Shown here in pieces: positions 55,595-64,000 of a stretch of 64,000 bases of DNA. A model generated the notes under the pieces. It was not told where the DNA came from. It made no database searches and saw nothing but the letters and a program-made list of their open reading frames with translations. This stretch comes from Pyronema omphalodes (lineage: Eukaryota > Ascomycota > Pezizomycetes > Pezizales > Pyronemataceae), in the NCBI GenBank assembly GCA_024516155.1, contig JAJJXM010000059.1:248001-312000 (forward strand), in the 5' to 3' direction. Made by a program: the position numbers and the translations under genes. The first letter of the stretch is position 1. Each line of letters starts with the position of its first letter.

Positions 55595-56000
55595 CCCCGG
55601 TTTCTATGACTTTTGGCTCATTTGTGAAGCAAAATCGGTTAGAACTAAGCTGGTCCCTATATCCTGTCTATCAGAGTGATCTATCCGCGTTCTTTAGAAG
55701 CTACGTCACTCTAGGGATCACATCCAGGACGAGCATAACAAATCTTGTGAACGTTACATATAACACCACCACCGCCCACACAACATTATACTACCTTGCA
55801 AACACTTGGAATATTAAATTCATATATGTCATCCCTATATTGAATTAGTGATTAAGTCGAAATTGATGGCGTGGGTAAAAAGTACTGTCACGTCTGTTAC
55901 CACAGTAAATTATGCACAGCTCTGAGAGGAAGTTCGGTGAATTTTCCACGGTTCAAGAGCATGCGAGTAACCGGGGTGGTGCATTGGCTCCACCTTGGCA
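55595..56000. other. Intergenic, no supported gene
   Basis: Continues the sequence interrupted at 47074. Short frames only. Confidence 0.4.
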
Positions 56001-56004
56001 CGAG

Positions 56005-56110
56005 TAAACGACCTGGCTAATTGTGATGTTCGGCACGCGTTGGCAGGGATTACCGTTGCGTCGCGTCGCGGTGAACCAGGGAACACACGTGTAACACGCG
56101 GATGTACGAG
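56005..56110 (+). repeat. TCGCG-family dispersed repeat, diverged copy
   Basis: CACGCGTTGGCAGGGATTAC, then two or three TCGCG units and GTGAACCAGGG, aligned with 30010-30055. The downstream half is weaker than in the other copies. Confidence 0.65.
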
Positions 56111-56116
56111 GAACTG

Positions 56117-56173
56117 GACAAAAGTGACCGTCACCCCCGCGCTTAGCACAGAAAAGTGACGGTCACTTTTGTC
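56117..56173. repeat. Perfect 18-bp inverted repeat with nested palindromes
   Basis: Arm 56117-56134 (GACAAAAGTGACCGTCAC) and arm 56156-56173 are exact reverse complements around a 21-base spacer. Each arm contains an 11-base palindrome GTGAC-N-GTCAC. Confidence 0.85.
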
Positions 56174-56179
56174 ACGGTA

Positions 56180-56684
56180 CTGTATAGTGAAATATGGAAC
56201 AGACTGATCTAGAGGGCATGAAAATACAAGTGGACATGAAAGAATGCTCCGTACAGAAGCGTTGACTTATAATACGCCATTAATATTGACTTAATCATCA
56301 TCGACTGAAAAGTACAGGCCCCAGTGTATGCAAAAGACGTATTCACTAGTGGAGACAGTTATATCCGTACCTACACGTTAAACAATTATATTTCCGACAA
56401 TGAAGCCTGTAGAAGGTATGACATTGTGAGGTACGCGCACCCGCTCACTACGGAAACTCGTTGCCGATCTCTGGTTGCGGCAGATCGTGAAAATGAGAAT
56501 ACACAAGACAAATACACATTTCTGAGTTGTATCGTGAGCCTCGAACACATTGTATCAATTTGCTCAGCTTCTGGAAATATTAACGATTGTGATCAATATG
56601 CTGTCTCCATTACCATTGTTTGGTTGATCACACTAAAGCTACCGCCTTCCCCGTTTTGATATGACCCAACCTTCGACTCTCTGT
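56180..56684. other. Intergenic, outer flank of the F6 unit
   Basis: The last 90 bp or so (56600-56684) match the reverse complement of 40596-40680, e.g. GGTTGATCACACTAAAGCTACC. An open frame at 56324-56659 has no ATG at its start and no domain. Confidence 0.5.
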
Positions 56685-56698
56685 ACGTACACTCGGCG
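56685..56698 (+). repeat. Target-site duplication of LINE A copy 2, left copy
   Basis: ACGTACACTCGGCG, exact copy at 62655-62668. Confidence 0.92.
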
Positions 56699-56837
56699 GC
56701 AAAAAAAAACACTTCACCTTGGCGCTTTCTAACCGCCAACTTCTCGCTTAATTTTCCTATTTGGGAAATTCTACTGAAACATCACGGCTTCAAGCCCCCC
56801 CCACTCCGCGGCCCTGGCTGTCCACCAGCCCGCAGGC

Positions 56838-58551
56838 ATGCTTCGCTTTGGGGAGACTTCGTCTCTCCAGCGGCATGCCCCGTTTACCTCCTCTCCGAAA
56901 CCCAGCCGTCAACCAGAAGACGACGTCTTCAGCACCCCTCGCTCCGTCCCTCCTGGTACCCCCACCCCAATGGCCATCCGGAGCTCTTCTGCGGGACATG
57001 CTCGCCTCCAACAGGCAGTCGGAAAGCGAGCCCAAGCCACTCTGCCCGTCGAAGAGGAAGGCTCCGCATATGAAAAACGCGAGAAACGCGGTGACGACGC
57101 GCCCACGGTCGTGTCGGTCATAAACCCAGAGTACATTCTCAGCCTTGGTAAGAGGCTGGATGCCCTAGTCAGACGCGTCCCCGCCCCGCTCGAGGAAGAG
57201 GTTACGCGCCTTCGCACGATTAATCGCGACCGCGTGCTCGCCTTAATGAAGCCCTCGCCAGACCTGCTCCACCTGCCCCCGGACCGTGCCGCCCCGCCGT
57301 GCAAGCCTCCGCAGCTCCGCTCCGCCCCACCGTCCAGATAGCTACCCAGCCTACTGTCGCGCAAGTAGCCGCTGCCAACGCCAGCCTCCCCACTCCCACG
57401 CCTGCCCTCACCACCCGTGGGCCACCCACCAATCGCGTCACGCAAAGAAGGTCCAGCAGCGCGCTGGCAGCCTACACGCCCCCGCCACAAACCTCCCGTC
57501 AGAGGTCCGCCGCATCGTCTTTTCTCGTGACCCCCCGCCACGAACTGCGCCCAACCCTTGGACGCGTACACAGCAGCTATCAACAACTGCCTGTGGTACA
57601 AGAACGCGCCCCAGTTCCATTGCGTGCTGAAGGTATCCCGTAACGCAAAGGGCACCCTGACAGCCACCACCGTCCCAGGGGTAGATGCCGCTACGCTTTT
57701 ACGTCTCTACCGCAATCAGATCATCAACGCAGTTCGCGAGGTGGACTCAGGGGTTACGGACGTCGAGGAGCTAGACCGTTGAGTGGCCCTCAAGGTGCAC
57801 GGTGTACCACTCGCGCGTTTCCTAGGGGAAGGTTCCCACGTAGTGCAAAAACTCCAAGTGGAAGTCCAGGCGGAGCATGAAAATGTTGAGGTTCTACCTA
57901 ACGTTCGTTGGTTGGGGAAAGTAGAAGAAATCCGTGAACGCTTCGTTCGTGGAGCCATCCAAAGTTCATCTGCTGTAATTCTCGTGAGGAGCTCCGCCTC
58001 CGCCCGCCTGCTAATCTCTAAGGGCGTCTTGAGCAGAACTCTACGTCTTTGAGGGTCACGATAGTCAGTGCTCCGGATGCCTTAAGTGGGGCCACATCCG
58101 CGAGCGCTGCTCCACACCCGATGTGTTCCGGTGCGCTTTCTTCGCCCTCAGTCATCCGACCGCGAAACACCCCGCGTGTTCGTTCGCAGGCTCCGGCAAG
58201 CCCATGGGCTCCGCGTTCTCCCACTCTCTCCCAGTGCCTAAATATGCTAACTGCGGAGAGGGGCACTTTGCGACAGCGAGAACTTGTCCTGACCGCCTCG
58301 CCGCCATCGCGGCCGCCCGCCTCGCCCGCTCGTCCCGACTAAACCCCGTCACCTCCGACGCCCCCACCATGCGTGTAGCCCCCGCCCCAACTCCTTCCTC
58401 CCCGTCCCCCTCCGCCCAGTCTCAAGACCCCAGCCCCTCCGACGCCCTGGTGGTTGTGAACCCTTTTGCTGTCCTCGTGGACATCGATTCCGAAGTCGCC
58501 TCCTCCGCGAGGACGACCGATGCCGTTGCGCCTACAGAACCTGAATTATGA
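56838..58551 (+). pseudogene. LINE A copy 2 ORF1 (gag-like)
   Basis: ATG at 56838 (MLRFGETSSLQRH), one open frame through the coiled-coil start (SVINPEYILSLGKRLDAL) to about 57200. Shifts near 57215, 57530 and 58035 and a TGA at about 57781 break it. The CCHC region follows (about 58070-58290; CSGCLKWGHIRERC-like), and the frame ends PTEPEL with TGA at 58549-58551, overlapping the ORF2 ATG (58548-58550). Confidence 0.85.
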
Positions 58552-61500
58552 GTACAATTCAGATCCTACAGTTAAACTGTCGCAAGAGCGGTGAGGTTCT
58601 TACGTCAATCATGGAGAGTGGAAAGGAGCTGGGAGCGGACATCGTTCTCGTGCAGGAGCCGCCGACGTTGCAAGGGTGGAGTCACCAGCGTATGACTTCC
58701 TATGGGGTAGTAGGCTGATGGTGGCGGTACGCAAGGATTCAGCGTGGACGTTGAGGCCCGGGAGGATCTCGTGGCAGGAAGTGACGGGGACGTACAGGTG
58801 TGGGATGTGATGTGTCGGGGACACAGGCGGCTGCGGATTGTGAACGTTTACGATCCTCGTCATCGGCGGAGCTCGACTGCCAGAGGTTAGCTGGGACGTA
58901 TCATCACTTCAGGAACGGTGCTGGCGGGGATTTCAATGCTCATAGCCAGAGGTGGAACCCCCGGTGTGAAGCACCGCTCCACACGCCTTCCTGTCGTCCC
59001 TGATGGACTCTCAAACCTACATTATGTGGGTGTCGGTCTCGAGACGCATCAGCCAACGGGCAGTTGCTTATAGGTTATAGACTTGGTGCTCGTAACGGAG
59101 GAGCTGGCGACGGCAGTGGGGGCCACCAAGGTTGGACGCACCGGAACATGCCACCACGTCCGACCACGCCGCGTTGGAGTGGGAGGTGTCAACGGTGTCG
59201 CCCGAGGATTCGAAGTCCCTACGCGGGGGTGGGCCATTCGAGAACTTGGAAGATGAGGACGGAGCGGTCTCTGCGGCGTTAGATTGGCGCTATCGAAGCG
59301 AACGCAGACCGCCCTTACGGACCTCAGCACGGAGGAGGAGGTAGAAGACGAGGTGGTATGGGTGAGGGAAGAGCTCACATCGTTGCTGGAAGAGAAAGCT
59401 CGGAAAATTCGGCTCACCGTGCGGTCGAAGCGGTGGTGGTCGTGGAGATTCGGGAGGCTCGCACGAAGTATGGTCGGACACGCAGGGCGGTCAAGGAAGG
59501 TTACGCTTGGTGGAGGAAGAACATCAGCTGAGGAATGCGTACCATTCGCTGCAGCGACAGAGAAACGTAGGTGCTGGGGGGATTCCCTCTCGACAGCTAA
59601 CGGGGATGCTGTCTGGGCGGCGCTGCGGATGACCAAACCGCGAGCGGCGACGGTGGTCGGCCGCTCCAGAACGAAGAGGGGCAACGCGCGGAGGACGACC
59701 AGGATAAGCGACGGATGCTTGCAGAGGTATCCTTCCCCTCCAACCCTTTCTCAGAGTTGCCACTCCCCCAGGGCCTCCCAGAAACCTGTGGAAGTCGGTG
59801 TCGTTGGAGTTGGTAACCACATCTCTGGCGCGACAAAGACAACAAGAAGGCCCCAGGCACTGACACTTTGGGGGTCCCCATTGTCAAAGCCCTGCTCTCG
59901 TGGGATCCAGACCATGTGTTTCAGTGGTCAAAACACTGCCTTCGCCTGGGGTATCACACCGCAATTGGAAAATCGGGAAGGGAGTGTGCATCCTCAAGCC
60001 GGGGAAGTCGAGCTATTCGCGTGCTAAGAGCTTCCGGATAATGTCACTGCTCAGCTGTCGGCAAGCTGGTGGAGAAGGTTGTAGCAATGCTCTCGGACAG
60101 GAGGCCGAGCGCACGGGGATCCGGCATGATGGACAGTTGGGGGGGAGCGAATAAGTCGGCGGGGAGGGGGCAGCGGTGTTGTTAGGGTTCGTTGAGGCTG
60201 CTTGGGAAGAAAGATTGTTAGGAGGCGCTCTCGTCATGGATGTAAAGGGCGGTTCCCTACCGTCAACAGTGTTTGCTTGACCAACAAGCTGCGCAGGGCA
60301 GCCTTCGACGAAGGACTTGTCGCGGATTACCAGCTCCATGGAAGGTAGGAGAGTCGAAATTTTCCTCGCGGGGAAGCTGGCGATCGATAGACACCGACAC
60401 CGGGCTGCCCCAAGGCTCCCCTGTGTCTCCGATATTATTCTGCTATACATAGCGGACCTGGCGCAGTCGGTTGAAACGGAGGTCGGGGGTACGCTGCGGC
60501 TATCTTTCGTTGATGACGTCACGTGGCTCGTGAAGGGCGCGTCAGCGACTGACGTCACCGCCAAATTAAAACGATGTGCGTCCCTCTGCCTCGCGTGGAG
60601 TGTAGCGAACCCGGTAGTGTTCGAATCGGAGAAGACGGAGGCAATACTTTTCTCTCGAAGACACTCCCCCCGAACCCCGACTCACTCACGGTGACGGTGG
60701 GGCCCCATTCCATTCGGTACTCCGACACTGCTGTTCAGTGGTTAGGATACTGGCTGGACGCCAAACTCACCTTCAACCAGCAACGACAGAAATGGTCTCC
60801 CGAGCCACTCAACAACAAGCACAAATTGCACGCTGTGCAAGAAATACGGGCTCCCCGCGGGCAGCACCGCTAATCTTCAGCAAGCTGTGGTGCAATCCGT
60901 TGCAACCTACGGCATTGAAATCAACGCCGCCGCCGACTCCCCTCCCGAGACGCAGGCCACCTGTCCTGCCTCCAACTCATCCTCAACAAGCAGGAACGGG
61001 CTATCACCGGCTGCTCCAGAATGACCCCGCTAGGCTTTCTGGCAGCAGAAAGTGCGACGCGACCTGCAGAGTCCCTTGTGCGTGGACGGGAAGCCCGCTT
61101 CAGAGCGCGTTTACTCACCCGGCCAGCCCCCCCTGGCTCCAACCCCCCGTCCCCGACCGCCGATGTCGTCCGACAATTAACTCAACGCGCAACGTCCCGA
61201 TCAGGATTCCACCACGTCGAGAGAGTTTTTCCCCCTCTACCCCAACAGTTCCCTGGCACCGTGGTTATAGCGTCTAGGAACGAAGCAGCAGAGTGCGCGC
61301 GACAGCGGAGAGTCCTCAACTCCGCCTGCGTCTGGACCGATGGGTCCCGCATGGCCGACGTCGCCGGTTCCGGTTTCGTCCGATACGTTCGGGGAGTCCT
61401 CACTCCCTCCTCCTTCTGCGTGGGACGTCATGCAGAAGTCTATGACGCCGAGCTTCATGCCATTCTGATGGCCCTGCGGGACTACTGGGATAACTACCAC

Positions 61501-62272
61501 TACTCGGTAGTTCACCCCCCCCCCCGATCCTCACAATTTTTTCAGATGCGCAAGCTGCGCTGCAGCGACTGCTCTCTGACGTGCCTGGCCCAGGCCAGAT
61601 CCTGCAACGCTTGATTGCGACGGAAGTCGCGAAACTCCGCGCCTTCACTGGCATTGAGGTGGTCTTCCGGTGGGTACCCGGCCACAGCGATATTTTGGAA
61701 GACGACGCCGCGGATGCGGCAGCAAAACAAGGCACAAGTCACCGGTACTTAGCCCCCCCCCTCCGCGGGTGCGCGAACCCCGTCTGTTCGCCCCTCCCTT
61801 GGACATTGCTTGCGCACGTCAATCGCGCAGCGACGGAGATACCCAAAGCGATTGCAGCGAAGTGGGTGCGCCAGCGTACCGACCTTAACGCATCTTATCG
61901 CCCCCGAAAGAAGTGGGGTATCCGCGACGGCCTGAAAACCGTGCCAAAACACCGGGCCGCGGTGTTCTTCCGGATTGCTTCCGGTCATGCACTGATCGGC
62001 ACACACCTGTTGCGCATAAGAAACGGGACTCCGATCGCTGTTGGTGGTGCGATTCCGGAGAACGCCAAACGCGGGGCCGCCTGTTTGGTGCCTGCGATCG
62101 CTGGCAACGTGAGTACGAGGTACTCGCTCAAGAGGTGGAAAAAATAACGGGAAAGCCGCGGCGACGGCGGGGACGGCTAAAGGTGGTGGACATTTTTTCG
62201 GATGATCGGCTTACCAAAGCGATCATGGAATACCTAGCGGCCACAGAGGTGGGAAGGCGCTACGTAGGATGA
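58548..62272 (+). pseudogene. LINE A copy 2 ORF2: endonuclease / reverse transcriptase / RNase H
   Basis: Endonuclease N-terminus (LQLNCRKSGEV, VLVQEPPTLQG, GDFNAHSQRW) near 58560-58960. Reverse transcriptase with VMDVKG near 60240, FVDDVTWLV near 60510 and W.GYWLDAKLTFNQ near 60750. RNase H with VWTDGSR, AELHAILMALRDYW, QAALQ-like sequence and RWVPGHSDILEDDAAD (61330-61720), and a C-terminal C..C.H.C finger near 62040. At least ten frame changes. It keeps the uninterrupted sequence at 60190 that defines the solo LTR insertion point in copy 1. Confidence 0.87.
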
Positions 62273-62544
62273 GAACGGCACGGGTGGGTGAGGCCAAAAT
62301 TGGAGGACACGGGGAATGAGGCGATGCGAGATACGGGGCTTTTCCTTTTTTCTTTTCGTTTGGTTAAGACGCGTGTCTTTGGTTTCCTTTGAATTTCTCG
62401 CGATGTATTCGAGCAGTCCGCTTCTAAGCGACTCTGTATCTTGTTCTTTTTTTTTCTTTTCTTTTCGGGGGATGTACGGTTTGACTGGTTATTTTCTTTT
62501 TCTTTTCTTTTTGGGGGGTGTAACGGGGATAGGAGATAGGGGCG

Positions 62545-62654
62545 CCTCATTAGGTGGTCTTGGCCACGAGGCCGGGATACCCGGATTTCTTTCTTCCTGC
62601 GTAGGCCTTTCAGGCCTCGAACAGTGTATGATACAAAACAAAACAAACAAACAA
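62545..62654 (+). other. 3' terminal domain of LINE A shared with the SINE
   Basis: GCGCCTCATTAGG, CACGAGG, the AGGCCT..AGGCCT hairpin and GTGTATGAT, then CAAA repeats. It aligns with 45777-45900. This is the region a Tad-type reverse transcriptase would have to recognise in RNA. Confidence 0.75.
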
Positions 62655-62668
62655 ACGTACACTCGGCG
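62655..62668 (+). repeat. Target-site duplication of LINE A copy 2, right copy
   Basis: ACGTACACTCGGCG after the CAAA tail. Confidence 0.92.
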
Positions 62669-63632
62669 AACTTCCGACTTTCCGAAAGTACCATAGTCAA
62701 GAGTCTATGTCCTCATCGGCGGCTGCACACCCAAGTTGCACATGTCTACCGTATCAAACAATCCTTACATCACCGTCTGGGTTTTCAGTTTTGGCTCTTC
62801 CTGCAACTTTTTCTGTGCCCTCGCCCTTGTTGAAAGAGGCGGATAATGAAGGACATAAATAGCGAGACTAGTCTACGACTTCGATGAGGGGACGGATGGT
62901 AATCGTGGCGATCCAAAGGTTTGCAGAAAGTAGTGCATTGATTTTCCGAGCCAAGATGTGTCATCAACTAACTCTTCAGTAGGTTTACCACATCATGTTC
63001 GGTGTCCATAGTGGATCGGAAACCAGCACTAGGCATGCTATGCAGCCTTCACGGAAGACTATCTAACCCTAACCCAGAAAGCGCGTGAAAGACCAGCATT
63101 TCAGTATGAATATATTTCAATCAGTACAATAGCAACATATCAAAAGCTTAGTCTTTTTATCGTGCTGGAAGGTGTGTTTGCGAACTATAACAGAATTCAG
63201 GGTTGAGCAATTGACAGTTGGCGCAAAAGAGCACGACAACGCGGCTGTCCTCTGATTAAATCATACCGGCCTTACTAAGTTTGGCCGCATAGCCGCACCG
63301 CTCAGTAACAGAAATTGCCGTGTAGTCAATTGCAAGCTAATGTATGGTCTGAAGGCAGGCATCTATCGTTCTTGTCAATCATGATAACAGAAAAGGAGTT
63401 AATATGTACCACATTAACACAGACATTGGCAGTAAAAAGATAAATAGGAAAATGTCAAGAGACATTTTACAATACAAACAAGGAGATACACTGTTGCACA
63501 ATCCGTCGAGTCGCACAGAACAATATTGGACACCATGTCCAAGTCAGTTGCCATTGCATGATGAAAGCATGTATGAATATCTTTCAGACGTATTTCTTTC
63601 GGTTAGTAAAGCTTTTGAATGTCAGTGACGCC
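62669..63632 (-). repeat. F6 3' flank, inverted duplicate of the F4 flank
   Basis: Reverse complement of 39607-40580. Holds the telomere-like CTAACCCTAACCC (63063-63075) opposite the GGTTAGGGTTAG of F4, and a broken copy of the small ORF at 40208-40486. Confidence 0.85.
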
Positions 63633-64000
63633 TCAGTCGTATTCAATTCCCAATGTCTTACACAATTCCGAAAGTATTCCTGTACTTTCCTCGGGAATGC
63701 AGAGCAATCCGGATGCCCAAAGGTTGTCTCGGATCCTGATCCTTCGGAACTTCGCCCATCGACCGGTCTTCCTCAGACGAAGAACATCCTGGAGGATCTT
63801 ATTCAGTCTCCAGAATCGCTTCTGTACCCATTCAGATTGATCTAGGTTTCCTTCATGGACCGGCTGAGTGGCAGAAAAAAAGAATATTGTCTCAAAGATG
63901 TAAAGACAGAGCGATTCTAAGTTGGGAGGTACTTCTTCAACGATACTGCCATTACCGGGCCAGCCTAGTGGTGAAAATTGAACTAACCCCATCACATCCG
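63633..64000 (-). CDS. F-box family gene F6, C-terminal part, continues past the window edge
   Basis: About 122 codons are open from the edge to the TGA at 63633. They match the C-termini of F1 and F4: GLVQFSPLGWPGNGSIVEE, LPPNLESLCLYIF-like, WRLNKILQDVL, and the end ILSELCKTLGIEYD (F4 ends AEICETLGIEYD). No stop or shift is seen in the visible part, unlike F1 and F4, so this could be an intact member. The F-box itself would lie to the right of 64000. A substrate cannot be inferred. Confidence 0.75.
   Translation of the reverse strand, partial: DVMGLVQFSPLGWPGNGSIVEEVPPNLESLCLYIFETIFFFSATQPVHEGNLDQSEWVQKRFWRLNKILQDVLRLRKTGRWAKFRRIRIRDNLWASGLLCIPEESTGILSELCKTLGIEYD

Larger units (their letters stand above)
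56699..62654 (+). mobile_element. LINE A copy 2, complete from end to end
   Basis: A 5956-bp element bounded by a perfect 13-14-bp duplication. It begins with a short A-run and CACCTTGGCGC, and ends with the AGGCCTTTCAGGCCT hairpin, GTGTATGATAC and a CAAA-repeat tail. ORF1 and ORF2 are recognisable throughout but carry many small indels, more than copy 1. The paralogous empty site is at 40581-40595 on the minus strand. Confidence 0.93.

Noticed and set aside
63404..63845. Plus-strand frames at 63404-63845
   Set aside because: Opposite the F6 coding end and its 3' flank; similarity to the F4 flank is on the minus strand.

Overview
This window is eukaryotic and most likely comes from a TE-rich filamentous fungus. 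The evidence is short GT..AG introns with CTRAY branch sites, TATA-box promoters, two families of Tad-like non-LTR retrotransposons (gag-like CCHC ORF1; endonuclease, reverse transcriptase and RNase H in ORF2), a Tc1/mariner-type DNA transposon, a solo LTR, a tRNA-derived SINE and CCCTAA-type telomere-like repeats. I cannot fix the species; Ascomycota is the best guess. I saw no bacterial operons, rRNA or free-standing tRNA genes.

The window is an expanded F-box gene family that has been repeatedly duplicated, in both orientations, and then broken by mobile elements. F-box loci: F1 (12161-10297, -), F2 (17306-19302, +, the most intact), F3 (22101-24130, +), F4 (31150-39606, +, split by a LINE), F5 (41730 to about 44290, +, carrying a LINE fragment), F6 (64000-63633, -, running off the edge), plus a C-terminal relic near 16.1 kb. 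Five loci keep the same leader intron (127-143 nt). In F1, F2 and F4 the exon junction A|TG would itself create the start codon; F3 and F5 have an ATG ten bases before the splice site. Four loci keep a TATA-like box about 212-222 bp upstream of that splice site. F3 and F5 also share a divergent coiled-coil gene (20287 to about 21480, -; relic at 40.73-41.12 kb).

Mobile elements by position: LINE A copy 1 (1-7255, -, interrupted by a 1402-bp solo LTR at 2318-3719); a palindrome-rich repeat (8.65-9.56 kb); TIR element 1 (13416-14241) and TIR element 2 (27503-28367), both with TA duplications and a remnant of a DDE transposase; LINE B1 (32480-39051, -) inside F4; LINE B4 fragment (43592-44158, +) inside F5; a SINE (45539-45900) whose 3' end matches LINE A; LINE B2 (47075-55580, +) containing a nested antisense B3 (48288-49808, -) and an approximately 1.1-kb subtelomere-like block (about 53300-54450); LINE A copy 2 (56699-62654, +). 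For most insertions the target-site duplication is readable, and for several a paralogous unit in the same window shows the empty site. The order of events (unit duplication first, TE insertion afterwards) can therefore be read directly.

Non-TE genes are few and uncertain: a GLI-like C2H2 zinc-finger fragment (26151-25831, -), a short coiled-coil ORF (28659-29097, +) and small ORFs near the F-box units. Nearly every LINE and F-box locus carries frameshifts or stops, so most of this region looks pseudogenic.
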